Origin: Rotaria sordida
Taxonomy: Eukaryota > Rotifera > Eurotatoria > Philodinida > Philodinidae
Reading direction: 5' to 3'
NCBI GenBank assembly: GCA_905250125.1
Contig: CAJNOL010000664.1
Location: 1 to 64,000, forward strand
DNA: 64,000 nucleotides
Positions 1-11,232 of the stretch are shown in pieces; positions within the stretch are counted from its first letter, which is position 1; each line of letters starts with the position of its first letter. A program made the translations under genes and the position numbers. The notes under the pieces were generated by a model that saw nothing but the letters and a program-made list of their open reading frames with translations, was not told the origin of the DNA and made no database searches.

Positions 1-305
1 TTTGGTAAAGTTACTTTCCAAATTCCAAACTGAAGATCCTTAAATTGCGCAAATGACGTCTGTTGTTTTCTTTTGTATCTTTGGATTTCATTTTTTGTAC
101 TATTTACTATATCACCAGCTGATATATAGTAATCAGTAAAACCCTTTCTCTTCGATCAAATCAGTACTAACAGAACAAAGGAGAGAAAAAATGTACGAGC
201 CACACCCAGGCTGACAATCCCTCTCGTATCATAGTCACTTTTACTTCGCAATATTTTTTCTTTATTCATAGAATTTATTTTCTAACTTATCAATCTCATT
301 TATCA

Positions 306-479
306 ACTGAGTAATTAAATACTTTACTTAAATATTAATTATTTAACTTAGCAAAAATTTTAGTCACCTAGAAATATTATTTCCACTGAGCATTTAATAA
401 ATTCACTAAGCATCTAATTTTTCTACTGGGTGTCTATATATTTTACTCAGCAATAATCTACTTAGCATTTAAATAGGTG
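306..479. repeat. Minisatellite, 20-bp period, about 9 units
   Basis: About nine successive units of 15-20 bases each open with ACT(N)AG followed by an AT-rich half, roughly ACTNAGCATTTAATAATTTT. Units diverge but the phase is kept. No coding potential is seen across it. Confidence 0.6.
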
Positions 480-666
480 CCATTTCTAATTAATGATAAT
501 TTGATCGTTAGATTTCGATGAATTCAATGAATTTTTTTTTAATAAAAAATATGTAAAAAAAAGTATGATATACAATGATTAATTGTTTTATGTCATATTA
601 TTATTTTTTTGTATCTCTCGTACGATGAAAAATATATCCAAAAAAAAAAATTAATTAAATTCTTAT

Positions 667-940
667 CAATTTCTTTTTCTTCTTAAAATTACATTGTTTT
701 ATCAAATGTTTATTCGAAGAAAATAGAAAAACAATAATCATATAAATATACATAAATAAATCTATAAGGATCAGAAGAAAAGGGAAAGATTATATAAAAG
801 AGCAAAAAAACAATACGTGATGCATTCAAATGATATCACTCGAACAAAAATATTGACTCATACTTGGAAAAAAACAACCGAAGAAAGAGAAAGAGAAATA
901 CCCAGTAAATAAGACTATGTCGTATATATAAGCTAAGGAT
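667..940. repeat. Direct repeat, copy 1
   Basis: A 274-bp segment recurs at 2752-3086 in the same orientation with high identity, from CAATTTCTTTTTC to AAGCTAAGGAT. Neither copy has a convincing ORF. This copy continues into unique sequence after 940, whereas copy 2 runs straight into a telomere-like hairpin. Confidence 0.85.
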
Positions 941-1352
941 TCTATTGAGATATTATTAATTGAGGGTTGGCGCAGAACACAACACAATATTCCCCGACGT
1001 ATTCATCGTTTATTGGTTTTTTTCTTGTAATATAAAGAAGAACTGTGAATAAGTCAACCAATAAAGTATCAATTTTACAACTTTTAACTTCACAGTAAGT
1101 TGAAAAAAAAACATTAATAATCACTAAATTCTATGTAATTTCGAACAATTTGAGAAGACGACGATGATATGTAGTAAAACAATAAGAAATTCACTTCTAT
1201 TTTCCCACTCTATCACAGACTGATTTGTATTGAATTAAATACAGGTCAGTCTATTCTTTCTTGAATCTGTTTTCAATATTACCGTTCTACTTTTTGTTAT
1301 GATCCTAATCAATCGCCTTCTTTTTTGATGTTTTCATTCGTCACAACATTTA

Positions 1353-1409
1353 GGTGTGGGTATGGGTCTTCCTTTCCCAAATCGACAGCCACAGCCACAG
1401 CCACACCCT
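1353..1409. repeat. Telomere-like inverted repeat (degenerate)
   Basis: A G-rich arm (GTGTGGGTATGGG) is followed after a short loop by a C-rich arm made of CCACAG/CCACAC units. It belongs to the dispersed TGTGGG/CCCACA hairpin family and has a weaker right arm than most. Confidence 0.6.
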
Positions 1410-2309
1410 GTTCCTTCATACAGTCAGTTCAGATCTCATATAGTGGACAGACTGATGTCATCATACGAGTGATTGGTTTCTAGTTAATGTTTAAATTTTT
1501 TTAGTGTTTCTGTCTAAATATTTTGGTCTAACGTTAGAAACCAAGTATATGTAGAGATCGATGGTGATTAACAATGTCAATCTTTTGATCGTTTTTCTAT
1601 TATCTAGAGTGAAATACCAATGTAGAAGTTTCATAGAAAAAAGTCACTATTAAGTACTTTAATAAACTTTTATATAAGTGAAAAAAATACTTATAAGTAA
1701 CCCGTTTAAAGTAACTATTAGTATACTTATAGAAACTCAAACGTTTTCAACAGAAACTAGCCGGAAACAAAAGAGAGATCATGAAGGCGTTTTGCCAGTC
1801 TTCAAAATCAGTGGTCTTGTTTATGTGGACACCAATTGATAGATACATACGGTCAGATGATGTTATTGCATTCAAGGTCCTTAACAATGCTTACGAGTTT
1901 CCGGCTGCAACTCCTCCTATCCGAGCATATCTCCACGTCATTGCGCTAGAAAGAGTAACATCTCTTTGTCTTAGGATCGAACAGAAACAAGCCGATCCTG
2001 ACATTCTTTCATCAAAGATTGACATCTGAATAAGAACAGATATAACGGGTAAACATATTAGATTACGATTTTTTTCTGCCATTAGCATCGATTTCAAAGG
2101 ACAAATCTTTTCGAAAGAATAATAAAAACTAGAATCTTCCTCCGTACACTTATCAGGCCGCGAGAAAACACAATATAAATAACGAATGAACGGGTTAGAG
2201 TGAGACTTGCCTCCCTAACCTCTCTGTTCAGCTATTAACCACCAAACATTCGCTTTTTCCTTTCTTGTACGACTTCCAACGAATATATTTAGATTACCTT
2301 CAACCAAAA

Positions 2310-2666
2310 ATGAAAATCTACGTTTGCCAAAACAGTTGTTGTGATAATACTTGTGAACTTGGTGGTCGTTCTGGTAATGATCCTCGTGGTGGTATTGGTA
2401 CTCTTTTTGGTTTTGGTTATCCTTTTACTTTTGATGGTGTTGATAATGGTTTTTATTATAATGATAATCAGTGTGAAAAATGTCATCGTTCCGGTACTGA
2501 TTTTCGTCCTGCTTCTGGTAATGGTCTTGCTACTGTTGCTGCTACTGCTGGTGCTTTTGCTGCTACTTTTCTTGGTCATCCTGGTGCTGTTGGCTGTACT
2601 GGTTTTTTTAAATGTAAGAAATGTGACAGTCTTTATTGTCACGAATGCTGTCTTCGTGATAGGTGA
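2310..2666 (+). CDS. Small Cys/Gly-rich putative zinc-binding protein
   Basis: An ORF of 118 residues starts at an ATG with an A-rich upstream context; an in-frame ATG also lies 45 bases upstream. The protein has Cys clusters near the N-terminus (CxxxCC and a further C), a CEKC pair in the middle, and a C-terminal CKKC...CHECC cluster, separated by a Gly/Ala-rich hydrophobic stretch. Paired Cys suggest metal binding, but no known family is recognised. The last codons read through a good splice-donor match (ATAG/GTGAGA at about 2661), so the protein may continue into an exon not identified here. Strong GGT/GCT/ACT codon repetition makes the DNA low-complexity, so a non-coding origin remains possible. 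Confidence 0.45.
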   Translation: MKIYVCQNSCCDNTCELGGRSGNDPRGGIGTLFGFGYPFTFDGVDNGFYYNDNQCEKCHRSGTDFRPASGNGLATVAATAGAFAATFLGHPGAVGCTGFFKCKKCDSLYCHECCLRDR

Positions 2667-2751
2667 GACAAGCTGCCATGACCGATTTCATCCTTGCTTA
2701 AGGGACTCATCAGGCATGTTTACAATCTATTATTACAATTAGTCAAAACAT

Positions 2752-3086
2752 CAATTTCTTTTTCTTCTTAAAATTATATTGTTTTATTAAATGTTTATTT
2801 AATGAAAACAGAAAAACAAGAATTTTATAAATATATATAAATAAATCTATAAGGATCAGAAGAAAAGGGAAAGATAATATAAAAGAGCAAAAAAACAATA
2901 TGTGTTGTATTGGAATGATATCACTCGAACAAAAATATTGACTCATAATGGGAAAAAAACCCATATATGAAAGAGAAAAAAAAATACTCATTCAAGGTAC
3001 TAACTCATACTTGGAAAAAACCAACTGAAGAAAGAAAAAAGAAATACCCAGTAAATAAGACTATGTCTTATATATAAGCTAAGGAT
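2752..3086. repeat. Direct repeat, copy 2 (with internal duplication)
   Basis: This matches 667-940 but is about 60 bp longer because the ACTCATAC...GAAAGA...ATACCCAG part is partly duplicated internally. It ends at the same AAGGAT as copy 1 and abuts the hairpin at 3087 with no intervening base. Confidence 0.85.
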
Positions 3087-3136
3087 GTGGGTGCGTGTTA
3101 GGGGAAGCATAACACCAACACACCCACACCCTACCC
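3087..3136. repeat. Telomere-like inverted repeat at a repeat boundary
   Basis: The G arm (GTGGGTGCGTGTTAGGGG) and C arm (AACACACCCACACCCTACCC) pair across a loop of about 12 bases. It begins exactly where the direct repeat ends. Confidence 0.8.
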
Positions 3137-3748
3137 TCTCGTCACGAAACTACATCAAAGAAAGATGAATTTATTCAGTGCTTAGCTGATCATAACAATT
3201 ATACTTATAGATTACATTATTATTCAACTATAATCATTTTTTTGATATGTGTATGTGCTTATAAAAATGAAATGAAAAGATTTACATTATAATAATAGAT
3301 CAAGATTGATTGAAACCATAAAAATTTTGAGAAAAACTTTCGGTAATAATTCTAGAGTTTATACTGAAGTCGGTATTTTCATATGATACACACAAAAATA
3401 AACGACAGTATCTTATTACTACATGTTACTTAAAATAGTTTTCTTGCTCAACATTCGATTTCGACTGCAAAGTGGCCATATTTTCGCAGCAATGAACAGA
3501 ATTCTCATACAGTAAGTTTTTAATAGGTAGTTTCGATTAGTACTTTCTGACCAAGAATCTGTGTTCCAAATTGGCGGCAGCGGCCAAACAAATACAGAAA
3601 AGAGCCGTTGAACATGGCTTATTGGCATTGATTGCTTGTCATTATTTTGCAATTTTAGAGAAGAATCAAAAGATGATAACTAGATTATTGAGAGCAACAT
3701 TAGCAACATAAATATTTACCACTTAGAATCGTTTGCCACTAAATCGAA

Positions 3749-4190
3749 CTATACTACCAACGACAAAATTAATTATACACCTATTTTTGATAGATATTTT
3801 CATTAATAGTCAATCACGAAAACTATAAGTTTTTCAGAAAATTTTTTCGTCTACAGGCCTTTGTAGAGCTCGTTTCGCTGATCATTTTGGTGCAAAAAAT
3901 ATTCAAATTTACTCAATAAATAAGGGAACTCCGATTGAAATACTCAAAACTTTCGACTGTTCATGATCGCTGCTGAATAGTAGTTGGTATTTTTGAGTCT
4001 TTTGACCCAAGCTCCCTTATTTATTGAGTAAGGTTGAATGTTTTTATTTTACCAAAATGATCAGCGAAACGAACTCTACAGAATCCTATAGATGAAAAAA
4101 TTTTTCTGAAAAACTTATAGTTTTCGTGGTTGACTATTAATGAAAATATCTATCAAAAATAGGTGTATAATTAATTTTGTCGTTGGCAGA
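3749..4190. mobile_element. Fold-back (long inverted repeat) element, about 440 bp
   Basis: Arms of about 175-180 bp (roughly 3757-3931 and 4010-4186) are near-perfect reverse complements, separated by a loop of about 80 bp. There is no transposase ORF and no clear target-site duplication. It is consistent with a non-autonomous fold-back/MITE; the family is unknown. Confidence 0.8.
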
Positions 4191-4815
4191 TAGATCAATG
4201 ATTATTGTTCAACAAAAAGTACTTTTTGCATTGATACTTAATAATAGTTCGATACTCTTCTGCGATTCCGTGGTAGCATACAGTTTTCCAATATTTCAAC
4301 AACATAATAATCATATTTTCAACAGGAATAAAATCATTTTTATGATAATTTATTTATAAACTTAAGGACATTGTTAAAATCGAATAGTTATTAAAAGAAT
4401 TTATCTAAGAGTATTCAAAGAATTTGAAAACAAATAGTTCACTACGATTGTTTCTTGTTGAAAATGCCTATGTACAACCATACTGTATTAAGTCTACACA
4501 ATGTTCATCAAATGTCGAATATTGTCTTGTTAAATGTTCAAATTCATCGGTTATTCTCTTTTCTGCAGAGTAGTCAGGACAAGAACAATATGCAAACGGA
4601 CTAGACATTTTAGATTAACCTAGCAGATATGTCAATATTTCGGACTAGTCATGTTGTTTATATAGTTCGTGCATACATTGGCTGACAACAGATAAAACTA
4701 AACAAACCAACTGTTATATTGAAAAAAAAAGAAAAAATTATTTATCTTATCCAGGATATTATATTCTACTTCATCATACGCATTATATCTAATTGTAAGT
4801 GAAGACAAATACACA

Positions 4816-6570
4816 ATGAATTTGGAATTCTTACCCAATGAGATCTTACTTCATCTATTCGAATATTTTAAAAGTATTGATCTTCTTCATATATTTTATG
4901 GCCTCAATTCACGTTTCAACTTTCTTCTTTACAAAGAAGTTCGATTCTATCGTGTCAAATTTACATCTGTGTCTAAGCATAATTTTGATATGATATGTCA
5001 ACAACATTTACCATTCATTGCTAATCGAATTATTGCACTTGATCTGTCTGATCACAGAGACACTCCAGAACAAATTAGCCTGTTTCTGTCTTATATACCA
5101 TCACTTAGCCGATTTACTCAATTGCGATCACTGACATTATTTGATCTTCATTCATATGAATCATTATTAAAACTGTTAGATGAATGTCGTCATTTAAATA
5201 ATCTCACGCATTTAGACATTCATTCTTGCACTCTTTCAAATGATCAAGTCAATTCTCAATTAATTGTTGACAATATTTGGAGTTTACCAAAACTTACTAA
5301 TTGCAATTTGTACATCAACTTCGAAAAATATCACCTTCTTTGTCTACCAACAATTATCTCTTTATCTCTTGAATCTATGACTATATATTACGGCCAACTT
5401 AAAATGAATCAGATAAACAAATTAATTGAATACACACCTCGTTTAAAACATCTTCGGACAAATGTGACTTCAATTATTGATAATTATATACCATCTCCAC
5501 TTCCAATATTAATTGATTTGACCATTTATTTTTCTGATTGTTCTAATTATTCGAAAATAATTGTGTTCTTACAAAACATTCCCAATTTACGTCGCTTAGA
5601 CATTAATATACCGTCTGAACTGATTGATGGTCATCAATGGGAATATATCATTCGTACTTATTTGCCTAAACTTAAAACATTTCGACTCAAAATGTGTAAA
5701 AAACTTCCTTTTGACGAGAATATACAAGAATGCATCGATAGATTGATTGATTCATTTCGAAATATATTTTGGATTAATGAGCATCAATGGTATGTTCGAT
5801 GTTTTGCGTATAATAGAAGTATTCATCTACAAACTGTATCTCAAGCGATTAGTTGGTTTCCTGCTACGCTTTTAGACTTATGGCGATCGACATATCCACA
5901 TGATAATCATGAAACATTCCATAATAACATTGATGGGATTTATGATGAGACATTTTTTGACACACCAATTCCATCTCACATTCGTTTATCTAACATTGAA
6001 TATCTTCATATAAAATTTCCTATTAATGATCAATTTTGGTCGATTGTTCCAAGTTTAAACCACCTATACTCGCTTACAATATCATCATATGTTGATACTT
6101 TTAAATCTCAATTGCAAGATTTATTTAATCGAGCGCCTTATCTTTACGCACTAACTATTCGTCAAGATGCATCATTACCTTTACAAATGTCATTGTTTAC
6201 TTGTACGAATATATCCGTTCGCCATCTCGATCTTCGCGACTGTAATCATTGTTTTAATCAGGAAGAATGTATTACATTGAGTCATTCATCTCTTACTACT
6301 CAATGTGAAGTTCTTTCTATTGGAGTTAATAATCGTGAAAGTATTATTATTCTTGTTACGAATCTGATTCATCTTCGAATATTACATATTTATTGGAATG
6401 ATGAAAATAATTCTGAACAATGTCAATTAACAGAAAATAATCATGAATGTTCTGGTAAAAGAACACAAATATCAGATGAACTTGTTCAATGGTTAAAAGA
6501 TCGATTACCATCAAAGTATTTGGTCAATAATAATCCATATTATGATCATGATATTTCAATATGGATTTGA
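4816..6570 (+). CDS. F-box protein with LRR-like repeats
   Basis: This is a single-exon gene encoding 584 residues. Residues 3-42 form an F-box (LPNEILLHLFEYF, then DLL and LNSRFN), the segment that in known F-box proteins binds Skp1 in SCF ubiquitin ligases. The rest is built of irregular leucine-rich segments (for example LRSLTLF, LTHLDIHSC, LRRLDINIP, LRILHIYW), a likely substrate-recognition solenoid. Large F-box/LRR families of this layout occur in bdelloid genomes. The start codon follows an A-rich leader. A polyadenylation signal lies about 12 bases after the stop. The substrate cannot be inferred. A divergent paralogue lies downstream on the opposite strand. Confidence 0.85.
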   Translation: MNLEFLPNEILLHLFEYFKSIDLLHIFYGLNSRFNFLLYKEVRFYRVKFTSVSKHNFDMICQQHLPFIANRIIALDLSDHRDTPEQISLFLSYIPSLSRFTQLRSLTLFDLHSYESLLKLLDECRHLNNLTHLDIHSCTLSNDQVNSQLIVDNIWSLPKLTNCNLYINFEKYHLLCLPTIISLSLESMTIYYGQLKMNQINKLIEYTPRLKHLRTNVTSIIDNYIPSPLPILIDLTIYFSDCSNYSKIIVFLQNIPNLRRLDINIPSELIDGHQWEYIIRTYLPKLKTFRLKMCKKLPFDENIQECIDRLIDSFRNIFWINEHQWYVRCFAYNRSIHLQTVSQAISWFPATLLDLWRSTYPHDNHETFHNNIDGIYDETFFDTPIPSHIRLSNIEYLHIKFPINDQFWSIVPSLNHLYSLTISSYVDTFKSQLQDLFNRAPYLYALTIRQDASLPLQMSLFTCTNISVRHLDLRDCNHCFNQEECITLSHSSLTTQCEVLSIGVNNRESIIILVTNLIHLRILHIYWNDENNSEQCQLTENNHECSGKRTQISDELVQWLKDRLPSKYLVNNNPYYDHDISIWI

Positions 6571-6581
6571 AAACGAAAAAC

Positions 6582-6587
6582 AATAAA
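6582..6587 (+). promoter_or_regulatory. Polyadenylation signal AATAAA for the F-box gene
   Basis: A canonical AATAAA lies 12 bases after the F-box stop codon. Confidence 0.5.
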
Positions 6588-6788
6588 TACACATATCAAT
6601 TCTAATCATAAACAGACATTATTTCGATCAGCTGATTTAATAATAATGATATTTTGTGTCTATGTATCTGTGTTTTTATATAATTTTGTTCACTGTATTC
6701 AATAGCAGACACTTCATATATTATTTTAATACGATGATCAGCAAGTAACTAGAAGCATTAGCCAAATCGAGAATTGTAGATTAAGCAG

Positions 6789-6860
6789 CGGGTGTGGGTG
6801 TGGGTGTTGGTATGAATTATGTGTTCAGCTACACCTGCTCTCACACCCACCCACATCCGC
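6789..6860. repeat. Telomere-like inverted repeat
   Basis: Three GGGTGT units on the left, a loop of about 30 bases starting TTGGTATGAATT, then CACACCCACCCACAT. It lies in the gap between the two F-box genes. Confidence 0.8.
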
Positions 6861-7536
6861 GTATCACTTGAGAAGGTTCCCTCGTAAGTAATTTTATTCT
6901 ATCATGATTTTTGACTTATCCTTAACCAATCATTAGATTAATTATTTGAGTAACCCTAGCAATACTTAATTAGTAGGCAGATTACAGATATAAAAATTGG
7001 AGGTTTTACTTATTTACAGAGATGTATTTCAATATCATTATAGTTCCACTGGACATGAATTGTCTCATTTTAAACAACGATCTTTTCTCAGAAAAAAACA
7101 TCATGTTATCATATGAATTAAATATACTTGCTCATAGAATAAGAATGAAATAAGTTTCCATATTAGTAGTTATTTTCTGATAATTAATGTCATAGAGAAA
7201 GATAGATATGATGTAAAAGGTTCTTTTTTAAAGAAAAAATACAATAACATAACGACATTTGTGACGATTTTAGTTTACTTTTTCAAAGAGATAAGTCAAA
7301 TTTTGCTTTATAAATGAAGAATCTTTTCGTTATGAACACCGAAACTTCACAAAAGCTATATATTGAATTTCAAATAAGAATAATTATCCAAGTAAAGATT
7401 TTCTATAGTTTTAAGAGAATTTAAACGAGATCCAACAGACATAATATCTGTGGCATAACAATTTTTTCATTTTCTAAGTAAAGCTGTGAAATCAAAGATA
7501 TAAATCATAGTGTGTAAACAAAAAATATCGTGAATA

Positions 7537-7594
7537 GGGTGTGAATGTTTATGAGTATAGATAAAATGGGTCACATTCATACATATCCACACCT
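7537..7594. repeat. Telomere-like inverted repeat (degenerate)
   Basis: GGGTGTGAATGT pairs imperfectly with ACATTCATACATATCCACACC. It is weaker than the other members but has the same G-then-C order. Confidence 0.45.
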
Positions 7595-8069
7595 CTATTA
7601 ACTGTTTAGATATGAAAAGAAGAAAGCAGAAGAATTATGCATGTAAATCTTATTTTTTAATTTTTCTTGATTTTCAGTTGCTCAGTTTGTAGCACTTTGT
7701 AGAAAGCTATGAATTGTATTAGATTCGTACTCATTTGAATCTCCTCTGAACATTTTGAAGTATCGAACTTGATAGATGTACTGTTTCATTTATATGCACT
7801 GGATATGAGTGCATATGTAAAGGTGTAGAGAATTTATACCAGCATCCATTGTAATTTTTTCTAGAAAATATCAATATAACTTCAGAATAATTCTTTTAAT
7901 ATTCTTTTTTGTTGTTCTACGACAAAATGAGAATAAAGAAATTCGAATAAATGACCAAAAATTTATTTTTTGAATAACAATCATAGAAAGAAAAACCAAC
8001 TTTCATATTTATTTTTAACAGAACAAATACAACGAATAAAGGAATGTTTTTTTTAAGTTCGTCAATAAT

Positions 8070-9371
8070 CTAGTTCATGCTAAGCGAAGCACTAATTTGA
8101 ACACATCCCAAACTTGTTTGTTTCGAGCTTCGTCCAGCTGTCAGATTTATTCGTTTGCATGTTCGAGTTTTTAGTGCTGAAAGTTCGTTGAACTTTGCAG
8201 CACTCTTCTGCCTTGAACGAAAAGGTGTAGCAAGACAGATATTAATATTGACCCGCTGTAATTCCTTTAAATTTTGTAACATTTCATCCCAATCGTCGAT
8301 ACATAACCAACCATATATTTCATTACAACAAGAATGACCTTTTACTTTTAATGTTATTAACAAAGGCATAGCAGATAAGAGTTTAACTAATGACTGCAAC
8401 TTCCAACACTTAAATTGAAGATCAACATGACGAACATCATATTGCCGGGTAAAATTTAAAGGTATTCTTCTGTCTTGAAATATAGAATTAAAACTATCAC
8501 TTTTTCCATCAGGAGGATCATCAGGTATAAAAACCTTTTGAAAAGGAAATATCAACGTGAACAATGAATTTTTGTGCATTGAATAAAACTGAAAATCCGA
8601 GTTTCTCAACAAAATGACTCGTTGAAGAGAAGAATGAGATAAAGCGATATCAACAATTGGATGACCAATCCAGGGTATATCGGAATAACGAGCCAACACT
8701 ACTTTGAAATTGATCAATTGAGACAGTTTGAAAATCTAAATAAATATAACAATGAAATATTCAAAATAGTTTATCTTGTCATGCACTATATAACACAATT
8801 GAATAGAGCGTTGTTTTTCCTCTAGGAGTTTTCCATGATTTCAAAAAAAGCTTTATAATATGTATAAAGTAGCTCAAATTTTTGAATTAGATTTCTAGCT
8901 TTCAAAAATATTTATTAAAACTTTGACTAACTTCATTGATCATTTGAAGACATTCGTCTTTCTTCTCATTGCGATAGACAATGGAAAGCGATTTAAGATT
9001 ATGAAATATACCAATTGGAATAATAACATTGTTCATGTGGAGTGAAATGACTTGCGAAGAAGAATAGTTATCAGGAAGATAACACATTTCATGATCAAGA
9101 TGTACATGAAGTTGCTGACGTTGATCGAATATGCATGATGTTAGAAATGAATTAAGATTAGAAAATGATTGAAAAATTTCTTTTGTATTGAAATATTCGA
9201 AAATTTTGAGAATTATCTCGCCGGAGAGACATTGAAACGTTGAACGAAAATCTTTATTATATAAATTCAGATGATATATATCGATAATTAGATAGAACAG
9301 GAAAATATCTTACTTTGTTCATCAGTTGTATTAAATCGTTTTGCTAGATGATAATCGATACTTTCTTCCAT
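8070..9371 (-). CDS. Divergent F-box protein, three-exon model
   Basis: Proposed exons are 9371-9314, 9251-8932 and 8735-8070, giving 347 residues in one frame. The first intron (62 bp) has GTAAGA and AAG borders. The second (196 bp, GTTAGT to TTTAG) is less certain and could hide another exon. After a short leader, residues of about 25-60 match the F-box pattern (LSGEIILKIFEYF, then IFQSFSNLNSFL). LRR-like segments follow (LKSLSIVYR, LQRVILL, VRHVDLQF). It is shorter than the neighbouring 584-residue F-box protein and more divergent. It may be a reduced or decaying paralogue. Confidence 0.6.
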
Positions 9372-9379
9372 GTTTTTAA

Positions 9380-10760
9380 AATAAAATATAGCTGCACAAT
9401 GAATATATTTGTACTAACAGAGAATGAGAAGCATTCTATCACATGTTATAGTCATTCGGTGACCTGAAACAATGGATAATCGACGGCGGTCAATGCTACA
9501 TAGGTTTTCTGTTGACTTTTTCCTTTAAGATAGCAAAAGCAAAATCAAGGTCAAAGGTCGTGACCGCACTTGTTCGCATACATGAAGAAGAAAATAAAGA
9601 GCGAGAATGATGTGCACCAAAAAAATAAGAAGAGAACATTTTCCATTGGTTCACTTTATCTTATTTCGTAAGCCTATGTTTCGGATATCGTTTAAATAAG
9701 TAAATATCATAGATTTATCCGAAAAAAATTAATATAAAAGCAACTGTTCGTCCAATTAAATCACTATAAACAACAAGTAGATATGCTAGTTTATTATAAT
9801 AAATCTCGATATTCTGATTAGATTTTCTATTCAATTAGTCTATAAATAAGATTTATATATATTCATCGTGCCAAGTTCACTCTGATAAAAAACAAAACTG
9901 ATATAGTACGAAAAACTGCATCAGAAAACATATTTTCTATCTTCAAATGTTTCTTATAAAAATTTCACTAGGAAGATGAAATAAGTAATTCGTTGTCGTC
10001 ATTCGATCTTTTTAAAAAGTGTACTTGTACATATTCAATGATTACATTATAATGATGTTGAATACATATTTCGAAGTCATATTCGACTATGAATAAGAAA
10101 ATATTTGATCGAAAATTTTATTTGTACTTTATTGGAGTGAAATAATGGATTATCGAAGAATACATTAATTCATTAATCGATTAAGTCTGTTCGTCAACGA
10201 TTCATTCTCTTGTAGGAAATCATACATTTCGAATATCGAATATTCTTCAATTGAAAATTATTTCGTCATTCTTCTTGTTAATGCTCAAATTTCATGACAA
10301 GAAACATGCGAACTAGTTCCAACTATTGAAGATAAATGAGTTTTTTATTTTCTTCTTTGATAAAACTTTGAAATGAAGACATAGTCTGATTGATTCTTTT
10401 TTTCGAAAATTACAATAAACCGTTTTAGGTGGTTTTGACATTAGCAAGAAATATCAAATAATGCTTTAATAATGATGTTTTTGTTTTTTACTTCAATATG
10501 TCAATTAATTCTTTGGAAACAAATTCTTGATCGATGAATTAGAAATAGTTTTATTGAATATCTTTCTAAATGGAAAGGTTTTAATTATGATGATCAGAAT
10601 ACTGTAACTTCAAGATATTCAGTCTTACTTCAGAAGTAAATAATTAACAATAAAAAAAATCGCTTTTTTTCCCTTCCTCAAATTATTCATTAATTAAATT
10701 TATTATTGAAGTTTGTTATCTTGATTTATATTAATCCAATTTATTTCTGTACATTCTACT
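9380..10760. other. Intergenic AT-rich DNA, no gene seen
   Basis: No ORF with coding character, RNA gene or clear repeat was found between the second F-box gene and the repeat-like segment near 10.8 kb. Confidence 0.5.
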
Positions 10761-10774
10761 ACATAAGTCTTTTT

Positions 10775-11110
10775 TGTGTACTCAAAAAGTGAGTACACTC
10801 TAGAATCGGTCACTGTGCCCGTCCGTCTGTTTACACGATAACTTTTGAAAGGAGGATTCGATCACGATGAAATTTTCTACATAGTTTAATCTCAACAATA
10901 TCTCGATCGAGTTCGAAGATGAGAAGAATTAGCCGAGCCGTTCCTGAGTTATTGCAAAAATACTCATTTTTTCCTAGGGCTTCCTATAGGAAAATCGACC
11001 TATCCCCACTTTCGTAAAACACTTTTCCTATCATAGTCAAATAAAACCTCAACTATTATATATCATTCGATAGAGAATTTCACGAGTTACAAAATGGTAT
11101 ATAAAACATG
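10775..11110. repeat. Probable dispersed repeat of unknown class
   Basis: This block is richer in GC than its surroundings. It opens with a small hairpin (GTGTACTC...GAGTACAC) and then runs through a GTGCCCGTCCGTCTG stretch. It does not code. Its composition suggests a dispersed repeat, but no second copy lies in this window, so the call is tentative. Confidence 0.25.
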
Positions 11111-11170
11111 AAGAAACAAGAAGACTAACTCACCTATTGCAAGAGTAATTAAACGGGAATTGGTTCTGTT

Positions 11171-11232
11171 TGTGTCCACACTCTAAGTGAGTGTGGATGT
11201 GGGATTCTAGGTAAAAGTAGATCCACAGCCCA
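11171..11232. repeat. Telomere-like inverted repeat (compound)
   Basis: A perfect inner palindrome (TCCACACTC...GAGTGTGGA) is followed by GTGGATGTGGG and, after a loop, ATCCACAGCCC. It is a variant of the TGTGGG hairpin family. Confidence 0.6.

Noticed and set aside
1781..2029. 82-residue open frame on the plus strand
   Set aside because: No recognisable motif, an equally long open frame on the opposite strand, and no splice or polyadenylation context.
2289..2742. Long overlapping frames of repetitive Thr/Ser or Leu/Val sequence
   Set aside because: They are other-frame reflections of the GGT/GCT/ACT-biased sequence of the small Cys/Gly-rich ORF.
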